Part shown: positions 9,970 through 19,081 of the stretch, in pieces
How positions within the stretch are numbered: position 1 is the stretch's first letter
How the letters are laid out: every line of letters starts with the position of its first letter
Origin: Bradyrhizobium sp. CSA207
GTDB taxonomy: Bacteria; Pseudomonadota; Alphaproteobacteria; Rhizobiales; Xanthobacteraceae
NCBI RefSeq assembly: GCF_029051685.1
Contig: NZ_JAACFT010000002.1
Coordinates: forward strand, 124,001 to 188,000
Direction: 5' to 3'
Length of the DNA stretch: 64,000 nucleotides
Position numbers and translations under genes: made by a program
The notes under the pieces: generated by a model
Seen by the model: the letters and a program-made list of their open reading frames with translations, nothing else
What the model was told of the DNA's origin: nothing
The model's database searches: none

Positions 9970-11255
9970 GCGTCGAGATCTCCAAGCTTGCCTCCGGCCT
10001 GACCGTCGTCACCGACAAGATGCCTCACGTCGAAACCGCAGCGCTCGGCGTCTGGGCCGGCGTCGGCGGCCGCGACGAGAAGCCGAACGAGCACGGCATC
10101 TCGCATCTGCTGGAACACATGGCGTTCAAGGGCACGACCAAGCGCTCCTCGCGCGAGATCGTGGAAGAGATCGAGGCGGTCGGCGGCGATCTCAACGCCG
10201 GCACCTCGACCGAGACGACGTCCTACTATGCGCGGGTGCTGAAGGCCGACGTCCCGCTCGCGCTCGACGTGCTCGCCGACATCCTCGCCAATCCCGCCTT
10301 CGAGCCGGACGAGCTGGAGCGCGAGAAGAACGTCATCGTGCAGGAGATCGGTGCTGCGCAGGACACGCCCGACGACGTCGTGTTCGAGCATCTCAACGAG
10401 CTCTGCTATCCCGACCAGCCGATGGGACGTTCGCTGCTCGGCACCGCAAAGACCTTGCGCGGCTTCAGCCGCGACTCGTTGCGCAGCTATCTGTCGACGC
10501 ATTATCGCGGACCTGACATGGTGGTGGCGGCCGCAGGCGCCGTCGACCACCAGCAGGTGGTTGCCGAGGCCGAGAAGCGCTTTGCGGGCTTTGAGGCGAC
10601 CCCGGGTCCGAAGCCCCAAGCTGCACAGTTCGGCAAGGGCGGTGCCAAGGTGGTGCATCGCGAGCTCGAGCAGGCGCATTTGACGCTGGCGCTCGAAGGC
10701 GTGCCGCAGACCGACTTGTCGCTGTTCTCGCTTCAGGTGTTCACCAACATCCTAGGCGGCGGAATGTCGTCGCGGCTGTTCCAGGAGGTCCGGGAGAAGC
10801 GCGGCCTCTGTTATTCGATCTACACCTTCCACGCGCCCTATACCGATACCGGCTTCTTCGGCCTCTACACCGGCACCGATCCCGCCGACGCCCCCGAGAT
10901 GATGGAGGTCGTCATCGACATCATGAATGATTCGGTCGAGACGCTGACCGAGGCCGAGATCGCGCGCGCCAAGGCGCAGATGAAGGCCGGCCTGCTGATG
11001 GCTCTGGAGAGCTGTTCTTCGCGCGCCGAGCAGCTCGCCAGGCACGTGCTGGCCTATGGGCGGCCGCAGACGGTGGAGGAGCTGGTGGCCCGGATCGACG
11101 CCGTCAGCGTCGAATCGACCCGCGATGCGGCGCGTGCACTGCTTTCGCGCAGCCGCCCCGCCGTTGTTGCATTGGGCAGCGGAAGAGGTCTGGACACGGC
11201 GGTGTCTTTTGCGGAAGGATTGACTCGGGCGCGCGCCAAGGCGCGGCTGCATTAG
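9966..11255 (+). CDS. M16 family zinc peptidase (mitochondrial-processing-peptidase-like)
   Basis: 429-residue insulinase-type peptidase. The inverted zinc motif HLLEH is at residues 47-51 (GISHLLEHMAFKGT), with the distal Glu in the ELEREKNVIVQEI helix. The second half carries the glycine-rich GGGMSSRLFQEVREKRGLCYSI stretch, typical of the substrate-binding C-terminal domain. It overlaps thrC by four bases, a pairing common in rhizobia. The physiological substrate is unknown. Confidence 0.93.
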   Translation: MSVEISKLASGLTVVTDKMPHVETAALGVWAGVGGRDEKPNEHGISHLLEHMAFKGTTKRSSREIVEEIEAVGGDLNAGTSTETTSYYARVLKADVPLALDVLADILANPAFEPDELEREKNVIVQEIGAAQDTPDDVVFEHLNELCYPDQPMGRSLLGTAKTLRGFSRDSLRSYLSTHYRGPDMVVAAAGAVDHQQVVAEAEKRFAGFEATPGPKPQAAQFGKGGAKVVHRELEQAHLTLALEGVPQTDLSLFSLQVFTNILGGGMSSRLFQEVREKRGLCYSIYTFHAPYTDTGFFGLYTGTDPADAPEMMEVVIDIMNDSVETLTEAEIARAKAQMKAGLLMALESCSSRAEQLARHVLAYGRPQTVEELVARIDAVSVESTRDAARALLSRSRPAVVALGSGRGLDTAVSFAEGLTRARAKARLH

Positions 11256-11293
11256 GAGCCGCGTACGGGCCGCCCGCTTCGGGAAGCATCACC

Positions 11294-11881
11294 ATGGCCC
11301 TCTTTCGCCTGCCATCCAGTGGACCCGCCGCCCTCGCGCCGCGCGGCAACGGGCTGTTGCTGCGCGCGCCGCAGATGTCGGATTTCCTGCAATGGGCCCA
11401 TCTGCGCGAGACCAGCCGCGACTACCTCACGCCCTGGGAGCCGATCTGGCCGTCGGACGACCTTACCCGGTCCGGCTTCCGCCGCCGCCTGCGCCGCTAT
11501 TCGGAGGACATCGCCGCGGACCGCTCCTATCCCTTTCTGGTCTTCCGGGAGCTCGACGGCGCCATGATCGGTGGCATCACGCTAGCCAATGTCCGGCGCG
11601 GCATCGTGCAGGCCGGCACCATCGGTTACTGGGTCGGGCAGCCCTATGCCCATCGCGGCTACATGACGGCCTCGCTGCGGGTGCTGCTGCCGACGCTGTT
11701 CGGCGAGCTCAATCTGCACCGGGTCGAGGCCGCCTGCATTCCCACCAATGCGCCGTCGATCCGGGTGCTGGAGAAGTGCGGCTTCTCCCGCGAGGGGCTG
11801 GCGCGCCGCTATCTCTGCATCAACGGGATTTGGCAGGACCACCTGCTGTTCGGCCTGCTGCACGAGGATTTCCGCGGCTGA
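11294..11881 (+). CDS. GNAT acetyltransferase of the RimJ/RimL type
   Basis: 195-residue N-acetyltransferase. The acetyl-CoA binding region includes GYWVGQPYAHRGYMT, and the later NAPSIRVLEKCGFSREGLARRYL is the classic RimJ-type C-terminal motif. The family acetylates ribosomal protein N-termini or other amines, but the target cannot be told from sequence. It follows the M16 gene by 38 bp and probably belongs to the same transcript. Confidence 0.88.
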   Translation: MALFRLPSSGPAALAPRGNGLLLRAPQMSDFLQWAHLRETSRDYLTPWEPIWPSDDLTRSGFRRRLRRYSEDIAADRSYPFLVFRELDGAMIGGITLANVRRGIVQAGTIGYWVGQPYAHRGYMTASLRVLLPTLFGELNLHRVEAACIPTNAPSIRVLEKCGFSREGLARRYLCINGIWQDHLLFGLLHEDFRG

Positions 11882-12025
11882 GCCGGGGCTTCATGCGCCA
11901 GATCAATCTCATTCCGGCCCTCTGGTTTCCCGCTCTACTTCATGCCTTGGGATCGCCGATTTTGGCGATATAACGGCGCGGGCCGGCCGGCATCAGCCGG
12001 GACGTGTCAAGGAGTACAGGCGTTC

Positions 12026-12679
12026 ATGAAGGAGCTTCGATCATTGCGGAATGCGCTACGGCGAGGTTCGGTGATCGCGCTGGCGCTGTCGGTCTCGTGC
12101 GCGACGATCTCGCCGGGCGCGGCCCAGTCGCTGACCGACCGCTTCAAGGGCCTGTTCGGCGGCACGTCCGACGAGCCGGCCCAGTCGAAGCCGGCGCCTG
12201 CGCCGGGCCAGCCGCCGGCCGACGACGACATCGATTGTCCCCAGGTCACGGTGCGCGCCGGAGCGTCGACCTATGCGGTCGGTGCCAACGGCAAACAGGC
12301 GGTCGGCAATGACGTTCGTTTCCAGGCCTCCATCACCAAGATGGCGCGCGAATGCGCCCGCAACGGCGGCGACATCACCGTGCGCGTCGGCATCCAGGGC
12401 CGCGTCATTGCAGGTCCCGCGGGCGCGCCGACCTCGGTCGATGTCCCCCTGCGCGTCGCTGTGGTCCAGGGCGGCATCGGGGAAAAGGTGATCGCCTCGA
12501 AGGCCTACCGGACTAAGGTCGAGATGTCGGAGGCCGGCAGCGTGCCCTTCACCTTCGTCGCCGAGGATCTCTCCTACCCGATGCCCTCGGCGGCGGTCGC
12601 CGATTCCTACATCTTCTACGTTGGCTTCGATCCGCAGGCGCTGTCGCCCGAACCGAAGGCGCGGGGGAAGAAGAAGTAG
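12026..12679 (+). CDS. Exported hypothetical protein
   Basis: 217 residues from the ATG at 12026, with AAGGAG at 12009-12014 upstream. An N-terminal signal peptide (positively charged start, hydrophobic core around 17-30, Ala-rich cleavage region near GAAQS) suggests export. The mature part has a low-complexity Pro/Ala linker (about 50-68), then a domain with two Cys residues and predicted beta strands, ending in a basic KARGKKK tail. I do not recognise the family. Confidence 0.75.
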   Translation: MKELRSLRNALRRGSVIALALSVSCATISPGAAQSLTDRFKGLFGGTSDEPAQSKPAPAPGQPPADDDIDCPQVTVRAGASTYAVGANGKQAVGNDVRFQASITKMARECARNGGDITVRVGIQGRVIAGPAGAPTSVDVPLRVAVVQGGIGEKVIASKAYRTKVEMSEAGSVPFTFVAEDLSYPMPSAAVADSYIFYVGFDPQALSPEPKARGKKK

Positions 12680-12724
12680 CGCATGGCCCGATGCGCGTTT
12701 GGGCGGCAGGCAGTTCCGCAAACT

Positions 12725-12811
12725 CGTCATGCCCGGGCTTGTCCCGGGCATCCACGCCTTGGCTCCGTGCGAGAAGAACGTGGATGGCCGGGACAAGGCC
12801 CGGCCATGACG
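12725..12811. repeat. Palindromic intergenic repeat (REP-like)
   Basis: Two arms of about 32 bp face each other: CGTCATGCCCGGGCTTGTCC... (12725-12756) and its near reverse complement ending ...GGCCCGGCCATGACG (12779-12811), separated by 22 bp. Repeats with the wording 'cgtcatggccgggcttgtcccggccatccacg' style are widespread between Bradyrhizobium genes. It lies between the convergent exported-protein gene and the atp operon. Confidence 0.85.
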
Positions 12812-12830
12812 ATAAGGAAGCATCTTGCCA

Positions 12831-12860
12831 AAGAAAAAAGCCGGCGCTCATCGCGCCGGC
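12831..12860 (-). terminator. Intrinsic terminator of the F0 ATP synthase operon
   Basis: Read on the minus strand, an 8-bp stem GCCGGCGC/GCGCCGGC with a 5-base loop is followed by a T-rich run (CTTTTTTCTT). It lies 26 bp downstream of the atpF stop and closes the operon. Confidence 0.9.
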
Positions 12861-12885
12861 TACTTGATTGGTGAGGAAGCTCGCC

Positions 12886-13371
12886 TCAGTTCAGCTTCTG
12901 CCGGACCTCGGTGATGCCCTTGGCGAGCAGGTCGTCGGCGACCTGGCCCTTGACCGACTGCGACAGGATCGTGGAGGCGGCCTGGACGGCGGCTTCCGCG
13001 GCTGCGGCGCGGACGTCGGCGAGCGCCTGGGCCTCGGCGAGCGCGATCTTGCCCTCCGCGGTCTTGGTGCGACGGGCGACGAAGTCTTCCATCTTGACCT
13101 TGGCGTCGGCCGCAATGCGCTCGGCGTCGGCCTTGGCGTTGGCGATGATATCGGCGGCCTCGCGCTCGGCCGTGGCGCTGCGGGCCTTGTAGTCGGCCAG
13201 CACCTTGGCGGCTTCCTGCTTGAGACGCGTTGCGTCGTCGAGCTCGGCCTTGATGCGGGCGGCGCGATGATCGAGCGTCGTCAGCACGGTCTTGTGGATA
13301 CCGAGATAGGCGAACACGACCATCAGGATGACGAAGGCGACGGCGACCCAGAATTCAGGTTCGAAGAACAT
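12886..13371 (-). CDS. atpF: ATP synthase F0 subunit b
   Basis: 161-residue peripheral stalk subunit with one N-terminal membrane helix (about 5-26) followed by a long charged, Ala-rich coiled coil that reaches up to F1. It starts with [13 protein letters not shown]. It is the last gene of the F0 operon, five bases after the paralogous b' gene. Two different b-type genes are usual in alphaproteobacteria and photosynthetic lineages. The F1 genes are not in this window. Confidence 0.96.
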   Translation of the reverse strand: MFFEPEFWVAVAFVILMVVFAYLGIHKTVLTTLDHRAARIKAELDDATRLKQEAAKVLADYKARSATAEREAADIIANAKADAERIAADAKVKMEDFVARRTKTAEGKIALAEAQALADVRAAAAEAAVQAASTILSQSVKGQVADDLLAKGITEVRQKLN

Positions 13372-13376
13372 ATCGA

Positions 13377-13943
13377 CTAACCCTTCAAGGACGCGTCAAC
13401 GGCGGCATTGACCGACGCAGCGTCCGGAACGACGCCCGTGAGCTGCTGCACGATCGTGCCCGCCGCATCGGCCGCGATGCCGCGGACGTTGCTCATGGCA
13501 GCCGTGCGGGTCGAGGCGATGGTCTTCTCCGCCTCGGCGAGCCTGGCTGCCAGCTGCTCTTCCAAAGCCTTGCGCTCGGCTTCCGCCTGTGCGTTCAGCT
13601 TGTCGCGGGTCTCGTTGCCGATCGCCTGCGCCCGCGCCCGCGCCGAAGCGAGCTCGCTTTCATAGGCCTTCAGCGCCGCGTCGGACATGTCCTTCAGCTT
13701 CTGCGCCTCGGCGAGGTCGCCCTCGATCTTGTTCTGACGCGCCTCGATCGCACCGCCGATGCGCGGCAGAGCGAGCTTGGACACGATCACGTAAAGCGCG
13801 ACGAAGAAGATCGCGAGCGACACCAGTTGCGAGGCAAAGGTGCTGCTCTCGAACGGCGGAAAGCCGCTACCGTGGTGACCACCGTCAGCCTCGGTGTGAG
13901 CGCCCGCCGCCGGACTCTTTGCGCCGCCATGACTTTCAGCCAT
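13377..13943 (-). CDS. atpG: ATP synthase F0 subunit b'
   Basis: 188-residue b' subunit with a His/Gly-rich, mobile N-terminal tail (residues 1-36), one membrane helix (about 38-57) and a long coiled coil. It forms the peripheral stalk as a heterodimer with the b subunit encoded immediately downstream. The His-rich extension is common in rhizobial b'. Naming varies between atpF', atpF2 and atpG in different genomes. Confidence 0.93.
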   Translation of the reverse strand: MAESHGGAKSPAAGAHTEADGGHHGSGFPPFESSTFASQLVSLAIFFVALYVIVSKLALPRIGGAIEARQNKIEGDLAEAQKLKDMSDAALKAYESELASARARAQAIGNETRDKLNAQAEAERKALEEQLAARLAEAEKTIASTRTAAMSNVRGIAADAAGTIVQQLTGVVPDAASVNAAVDASLKG

Positions 13944-14002
13944 GGAGTACTCCTGTTGCTGTCATGTGCGCCGCTTCGGTTGAAGCGGCGCGAAGTACGT
14001 CC

Positions 14003-14233
14003 TCAGAGCGGAACGAACAGCAGCAGCAGCGCGATCAGCAGCGAGAAGATGCCGAGCGCTTCGGTCACGGCGAAGCCGAAGATCAGGTTGCCGAACTGGC
14101 CCTGAGCAGCCGACGGATTGCGAACGGCGGCGGCGAGGTAGTTGCCGAAGATCACGCCGACGCCGACGCCCGCACCGCCCATGCCGATGCACGCGATGCC
14201 CGCGCCGATAAGTTTTGCTGCTGCCGGATCCAT
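14003..14233 (-). CDS. atpE: ATP synthase F0 subunit c
   Basis: 76-residue proteolipid that forms the proton-driven rotor ring. Two membrane helices are joined by the polar loop RNPSAAQGQ. The essential carboxylate is Glu58 in [10 protein letters not shown]. The N-terminal helix has the glycine-rich [17 protein letters not shown] pattern. Start and spacing within the operon are as expected. Confidence 0.97.
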   Translation of the reverse strand: MDPAAAKLIGAGIACIGMGGAGVGVGVIFGNYLAAAVRNPSAAQGQFGNLIFGFAVTEALGIFSLLIALLLLFVPL

Positions 14234-14286
14234 TTTTGACTCCTTGGAAGAAAGATTGGGTTGTGGGTGGGAATTCCCCGGACCGC

Positions 14287-15036
14287 TCAGTGTCCCGGAT
14301 GAATGGCGTCGTTGAGGTAGATGCAGGTCAGGATCGCGAACACGTAAGCCTGGAGGAACGCGACCAGCAGTTCGAGGGCAGTCAGCGCGACCGTGAGCGC
14401 CAGCGGCAGCACGCCGCCGATCCAGCCGATGGCGCCGAGCGAGACGCCGAGCATGGCGACGAAGCCCGCGAAAACCTTCAGCGCGATGTGGCCGGCCAGC
14501 ATGTTGGCGAACAGACGAACGCTGTGGGAGACCGGCCGCAGGAAGAACGACAGGATCTCGATGAACATGACCAGCGGCAGGATGTAGATGGGGACGCCGT
14601 GGGGAACGAAAATTTTGAAGAATTTCAGGCCGTTCTTGTAAAGGCCGTAGATCAGGACGGTGAAGAAGACCAAGAGCGCGAGCGCCGCGGTGACGATCAG
14701 ATGGCTCGAGATCGTGAAGGTGTAGGGGATGATGCCGACCAGGTTCGAGACGCAGATGAACATGAACAGCGAGAAGATCAGCGGGAAGAACTTCATGCCT
14801 TCCGAGCCGGCAGTCGAACGGATGGTCGACGCCACGAACTCGTAGGAGATCTCGGCGACCGACTGGAGGCGCCCGGGAACCAGCTGGGTGCCGCTGGCGA
14901 GCATCAGGAGCGAGATCACCGCCACTGCCACCAGCATATAGAGCGACGAATTGGTGAAGGCGATCGTGTGATTGCCGATATGGCCGATCGTGAAGAGAGG
15001 CTCGATGTTGAACTGGTGGATCGGATCGATTTTCAT
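14287..15036 (-). CDS. atpB: ATP synthase F0 subunit a
   Basis: 249-residue stator subunit that forms the proton half-channels against the c ring. The essential arginine is Arg174 in [13 protein letters not shown], within the conserved fourth helix. About five to six membrane helices are visible. It is the second gene of the operon, 113 bp after atpI; that gap contains short CCGG-rich inverted repeats (15060-15115). Confidence 0.97.
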   Translation of the reverse strand: MKIDPIHQFNIEPLFTIGHIGNHTIAFTNSSLYMLVAVAVISLLMLASGTQLVPGRLQSVAEISYEFVASTIRSTAGSEGMKFFPLIFSLFMFICVSNLVGIIPYTFTISSHLIVTAALALLVFFTVLIYGLYKNGLKFFKIFVPHGVPIYILPLVMFIEILSFFLRPVSHSVRLFANMLAGHIALKVFAGFVAMLGVSLGAIGWIGGVLPLALTVALTALELLVAFLQAYVFAILTCIYLNDAIHPGH

Positions 15037-15149
15037 CAGCGCGGCATCTCTTGGTCTGCCGGACTAGCCGGCTGGTCTCGGTCTACCGGCCGGGCCGGCC
15101 CGTACCGGCGAAGCCGGCACGATCAGTTCCTCTCCTCTGGTCGGATCAG

Positions 15150-15524
15150 CTACGACCCACCGCGCCTGTTTTGACCCGCACCTGCCGTTCTCACCACATT
15201 CACCACGCCGGCCACGAAGCCCAGCAGCAGGAACACGATAAATCCGAAAGGCGACGTCGACAGCAAGCGGTCGAAACCCCAGCCAATCCCCGCTCCGACA
15301 ACGACCCCGGCGACCAACTCGGAGGATAACCGAAAACCAAGCGCCATCGCCGAGGCTCTGGCCGCTCTGTCTTCACCGTCACCTGCGGGTTGCTCGGTCT
15401 TGATCCGTCGGTCGCGTAATTCGGACAACCGTTGGTCAAGACTTCCGAGCCGTTCGGAAAGCGCAGCTTCCTCGGACGATCTATCGCCGTTTCCATTCTC
15501 GCCGTGTCCCGCGCTCTGTGCCAT
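15150..15524 (-). CDS. atpI: ATP synthase accessory protein AtpI/AtpZ family
   Basis: 124-residue protein with a long charged, helical N-terminal half (residues 1-68) and two membrane helices in SSELVAGVVVGAGIGWGFD and PFGFIVFLLLGFVAGVVNVV. The family helps c-ring assembly and has been linked to magnesium or calcium transport. First gene of the F0 operon; a sigma-70-like promoter is visible about 67 bp upstream. Confidence 0.9.
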   Translation of the reverse strand: MAQSAGHGENGNGDRSSEEAALSERLGSLDQRLSELRDRRIKTEQPAGDGEDRAARASAMALGFRLSSELVAGVVVGAGIGWGFDRLLSTSPFGFIVFLLLGFVAGVVNVVRTAGAGQNRRGGS

Positions 15525-15868
15525 GCAACAAAGACCCGAAACGCCGCGCCCAAATGGAAATTACGTCCGCCACCCTCAAAAGCCGCGCGGACCATACTGA
15601 GCACACATAATCAAGTCAAGCCGGGTCACGAATGCGTCGTCTGCGATTATCCATTTGATTTAATTGATGATATTGTCGTGCGCGCCAGCGCCGCACACAG
15701 CGTGACGCCGCAGCGCAGCAGCTGCCCGCGCGATCTGCCGATGCGGCCGACATTTCGCCATGGCGCCGGGATCAAAGGGCTCGCTGCGGGCGTTGATTTC
15801 ATTGACCGGTTTAGGCGGCGGATTCCGCCGCCGCGGTGTAGACTTGCGGGAAAGGCAGCAGCAGCGCC
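15525..15868. other. Divergent gene-free region between atpI and an exported protein gene
   Basis: 344 bp without a supported gene. The atp-proximal half contains the atpI promoter (15591-15619) and an AT-rich stretch at 15645-15670. The half nearer to 15869 is GC-rich with no motif that I recognise. Confidence 0.6.
15591..15619 (-). promoter_or_regulatory. Sigma-70-like promoter of the atp F0 operon
   Basis: On the minus strand, TTGACT (15614-15619) and TATGGT (15591-15596) are separated by 17 bp. Predicted transcription starts near 15584 and gives a leader of about 60 nt before atpI. Confidence 0.6.
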
Positions 15869-16405
15869 GTGGCGGAGAGCGCGATGAGACCGGCGAAATC
15901 ATCCACAACATCATGGCTTGCAGCCTTGGCGCTCGCCGCCCTGGTTGCAATCAGCGGCGGCCTCGTAGCCGCGCAATCCACGCCCGACAGCGACAATGGC
16001 CGCTACGCCATGACGCCCATCCCGGAGGGCGTGCTGCGGCTCGACACCCGCACCGGCACGATATCGACCTGCACGAAGAACGGCACCGGCTGGGCCTGTT
16101 ACGCAGTGCCTGACGAGCGCGCCGCATTCGATGCCGAGATTGGCCGGCTCCAGGCCGAGGTGGACAAGCTGAAGGACCAACTCGCTACTGCGCCGACCGT
16201 GTCGGGCAAGGTCGACGAGGCGCTGCCGAAGTCCGATCCGTTGAAGAAGGCGAAGCCGAAGGTTGCCGACGGTGACCGCAAGATCGAGATCCCGCTGCCG
16301 AGTGACCAGGACGTCGACCGCGTGATGTCGTTCCTGGAAAAGGCCTGGCGGCGGCTGATCGACATGGCGAGCCGCGTCCAGAAGGATGTGTCGGGGAAGA
16401 TTTGA
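15869..16405 (+). CDS. Exported hypothetical protein with a coiled coil
   Basis: 178 residues from GTG 15869, or 173 from ATG 15884; the second gives a more compact signal peptide (MRPAKSSTTSWLAALALAAL). After a cleavage region near VAAQS comes a small Cys-containing domain (TCTKNGTGWACYAVPDERAA). Next are a heptad-like segment (AEIGRLQAEVDKLKDQL), a Lys/Pro-rich linker and a C-terminal amphipathic stretch. The two Cys residues could form a periplasmic disulfide. I cannot assign a function. Confidence 0.75.
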   Translation: MAESAMRPAKSSTTSWLAALALAALVAISGGLVAAQSTPDSDNGRYAMTPIPEGVLRLDTRTGTISTCTKNGTGWACYAVPDERAAFDAEIGRLQAEVDKLKDQLATAPTVSGKVDEALPKSDPLKKAKPKVADGDRKIEIPLPSDQDVDRVMSFLEKAWRRLIDMASRVQKDVSGKI

Positions 16406-16555
16406 ATTGTCTCTGTGGCGGCATCCCGGCGTAGGCCGGAACCCATACGCTGCGGCGTCTCTGTTTTTTCCGATGCGCGTCGCCACCTTTCGCCACGTCA
16501 GGCATTTGGGAGTATGTGCCCCGGCCTTTGCCGGGGAAAAGCACCGAGAGCTTTC

Positions 16556-17035
16556 ATGACCTCAACCAAAGCGCAGACCCGCTCGACACCGTTGACGGTG
16601 CACGCCACGAGCGTCAGCACCGCGACGCTGACGGTGCAGACCTCAGGCTGCGGCTTTATCGACCTCACGCCCGAAGCTGCGAACTTCATCGCCGACGTTC
16701 ATGCGCAGGACGGCGCGCTGACGCTGTTTATCCGGCACACCTCGGCGTCGCTGACAATCCAGGAGAATGCCGATCCTTCCGTGCTCGTCGATCTCACCAC
16801 GGTGCTGGCGCGGCTCGCGCCGGACGATGAAGATGCAGGCTGGACTCACGACACCGAAGGGCCGGACGATATGCCGGCGCATATCAAGACCATGCTGACA
16901 GGGACCTCGTTGCAGGTACCGGTCCTGGGCGGCGCGCTTGCGCTGGGCACCTGGCAGGCGATCTATCTGATCGAGCATCGTAGCCGTCCGCATCGGCGCG
17001 AGGTCGTGCTGCAGTTTATCGGCGCATCGCGGTGA
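16556..17035 (+). CDS. yjbQ: YjbQ/UPF0047 family protein
   Basis: 159 residues from the ATG at 16556. The family fold is visible in LFIRHTSASLTIQENADPSV with its conserved His, in DDMPAHIKTMLTG, and in the C-terminal GTWQAIYLIEHR. E. coli YjbQ shows weak thiamine-phosphate synthase activity, so a metabolic role is possible but unproven. It stands alone; the divergent and convergent neighbours are unrelated. Confidence 0.9.
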   Translation: MTSTKAQTRSTPLTVHATSVSTATLTVQTSGCGFIDLTPEAANFIADVHAQDGALTLFIRHTSASLTIQENADPSVLVDLTTVLARLAPDDEDAGWTHDTEGPDDMPAHIKTMLTGTSLQVPVLGGALALGTWQAIYLIEHRSRPHRREVVLQFIGASR

Positions 17036-17040
17036 CAAAA

Positions 17041-17068
17041 CAAAACCGGCCGCAGATGCCTGCGGCCG
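17041..17068 (-). terminator. Intrinsic terminator shared by convergent genes, best for the minus strand
   Basis: An 8-bp stem, CGGCCGCA (17047-17054) and TGCGGCCG (17061-17068), is followed on the minus strand by GGTTTTGTTTTG. On the plus strand only a short ATTTG follows. It therefore suits the MFS gene ending at 17113 best, and may also stop yjbQ transcription. Confidence 0.7.
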
Positions 17069-17112
17069 ATTTGTAGTCCGTGACGCCGGCGTCGTACGCC
17101 GGCATCCTGCGA

Positions 17113-18777
17113 TCAGTTCGACTTGATGTCGACGTCCTTGGTCTCGGGGAGGAACAGGAAGCCGACCACTGCGGTGATCACCGCGAACGCGATCGGATAC
17201 CAGAGGCCCGCATAGATGTCGCCGCTCGAGGCCACGATCGCGAATGCGGTCGCGGGCAACAGGCCGCCGAACCAGCCGTTGCCGATGTGATACGGCAGCG
17301 ACATCGAGGTGTAGCGGATCTTGGTCGGGAACAGCTCGACCAGCATCGCCGCGATCGGCCCGTAGACCATGGTGACGAAGATCACCAGGATGAACAAGAG
17401 TCCGATGATCGCTGCGACCTGCGGGCGGAAGATATCGAACGGGTTCGACATCTTCACGATGCCGGCGTCACCCGTCTTGGGATAGCCGGCTGCCTGCACC
17501 GCAGCGAGCACCGCCGGGTTGCTGTCCTTGGCGTTGGCGTAGGCCACGTCCTTGCCGTTGACGACAACCTTGACGCCGGAGCCGGCCGCGCCGCTGGTCG
17601 TTGCGTACTTGACCGACGACTGCGACAGGAAGGCGCGTGCCGTGTCGCAAGGCGAGGTGAAGACGCGGGTACCGACCGGGTTGAACAGATCGCCGCAGCC
17701 CGCGGGATCGGCCACCACCTCGACCTTCGTTGCCTCGATCGCCTTCTCCAGCGCCGGATTGGCATTGCTGGTGATCATCTTGAAGATCGGGAAGAAGGTC
17801 AGCGCCGCAATCAGGCAGCCGCCGAGGATGATCGGCTTGCGGCCAATCTTGTCGGATAGCGCGCCGAACACGATGAAGAAGCCGGTGCCGAACAGGAGCG
17901 ACCAGGCGATCAGCAGGTTCGCCGTGTAGCCGTCGACCTTCAGGATCGATTGCAGGAAGAACAGCGCGTAGAACTGGCCGGTGTACCAGACCACGCCCTG
18001 GCCCATCGTGCCGCCGAGCAGCGCGAGCAGCACGAGCTTGCCGTTCTGCCAGTTGGCGAAGGCCTCCGTCAGCGGCGCCTTCGAGCTCTTGCCCTCGTCC
18101 TTCATCTTCTGGAAGATCGGCGATTCATTGAGGCGGAGACGGATCCAGACCGAGACGCCGAGCAGCAGCACGGAGACCAGGAACGGGATGCGCCAGCCCC
18201 ACGCAGCGAAGTCGGCTTCGCCGATCGCGGAACGGGTGAACAGGATCACCAGCAGCGACAGGAACAGGCCGAGCGTCGCGGTGGTCTGGATGAACGAGGT
18301 GTAGTAGCCGCGCTTTCCGTTCGGCGCATGCTCGGCGACATAGGTGGCCGCACCGCCATACTCGCCGCCGAGGGCGAGACCCTGGGCGAGACGCAACGCG
18401 ATCAGGATCACGGGAGCTGCGAAGCCGATGGTCGCGGCGTTCGGCAGCAGGCCGACGATGAAGGTCGAGAGACCCATGATCAGGATGGTGACAAGGAAGG
18501 TGTATTTGCGGCCGACGATGTCGCCGATACGGCCGAACACGATGGCACCGAACGGGCGGACCAGGAAGCCCGCAGCAAACGCCAGCAGCGCGAAGATGTC
18601 GCGCGTCGCCGGCGGATAGGCCGAGAAGAACTGCGCGCCGATGATCGAAGCCAGCGATCCGTAGAGGTAGAAGTCGTACCACTCGAAGACGGTACCGAGC
18701 GAGGAGGCGAGAATGACGAAACGTTCGTCCTTCGTCATACCTCCTGTGCGCGCCTGAGACACAGCCATTGTCGACAT
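17113..18777 (-). CDS. MHS-family MFS proton symporter with a large extra periplasmic loop
   Basis: 554 residues from ATG 18777 (GGGGAG upstream). An earlier in-frame start would add a 111-residue N-terminus with no membrane or family character. Twelve membrane helices are expected. The cytoplasmic motif FGRIGDIVGRKY and its repeat GALSDKIGRKP are present, as is the metabolite:H+ symporter signature (ILASSLGTVFEWYDFYLYGSL). About 105 residues are inserted between helices 9 and 10 (nt 17450-17765) with two Cys residues. Substrate is probably a small carboxylate or osmolyte. Confidence 0.88.
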   Translation of the reverse strand: MSTMAVSQARTGGMTKDERFVILASSLGTVFEWYDFYLYGSLASIIGAQFFSAYPPATRDIFALLAFAAGFLVRPFGAIVFGRIGDIVGRKYTFLVTILIMGLSTFIVGLLPNAATIGFAAPVILIALRLAQGLALGGEYGGAATYVAEHAPNGKRGYYTSFIQTTATLGLFLSLLVILFTRSAIGEADFAAWGWRIPFLVSVLLLGVSVWIRLRLNESPIFQKMKDEGKSSKAPLTEAFANWQNGKLVLLALLGGTMGQGVVWYTGQFYALFFLQSILKVDGYTANLLIAWSLLFGTGFFIVFGALSDKIGRKPIILGGCLIAALTFFPIFKMITSNANPALEKAIEATKVEVVADPAGCGDLFNPVGTRVFTSPCDTARAFLSQSSVKYATTSGAAGSGVKVVVNGKDVAYANAKDSNPAVLAAVQAAGYPKTGDAGIVKMSNPFDIFRPQVAAIIGLLFILVIFVTMVYGPIAAMLVELFPTKIRYTSMSLPYHIGNGWFGGLLPATAFAIVASSGDIYAGLWYPIAFAVITAVVGFLFLPETKDVDIKSN

Positions 18778-19081
18778 GTTGCGATCGCTCCCCGAAACGT
18801 GTTTCCTCATGTCCCCGACGTCCGGATTCTCCCGGATCGACCAGGGCCTTGCCGCTAAAGTAACATCGCCGTGAAACCGACCCCAATACGACTTTCGGCC
18901 TTGCGCACCGACGCTCGCCTGACGCGCGGGTATCGGGTGCCGCGCAGCAGCGCGCGGCCTGTGAATTAACCCCTTTGCTACAAAGGGATAATGTGCACTT
19001 GCATGCCACGGCCGGTCGGGGAAGAATTGAGCCGACCCGGATTCGGCTGACTGGCCCGGCGCCAACGATAGCAAGAGATCG
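18778..19081. other. Divergent control region between MFS and response regulator genes
   Basis: 304 bp without a gene. It contains the perfect 7-3-7 palindrome at 18971-18987 and an adjacent AT-rich stretch (GATAATG). Otherwise nothing recognisable. Confidence 0.6.
18971..18987. promoter_or_regulatory. 7-3-7 palindrome, possible regulator binding site
   Basis: CCCTTTG (18971-18977) and CAAAGGG (18981-18987) flank CTA, 95 bp before the orphan response regulator gene and 194 bp before the MFS start. NarL-type regulators often bind inverted heptamers, so self-regulation is possible; this is inference. Confidence 0.4.

Noticed and set aside
14215..15174. 319-codon plus-strand frame opposite atpB
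   Set aside because: Composition is Asp/Glu/Arg/Gln-rich shadow; atpB on the other strand is certain.
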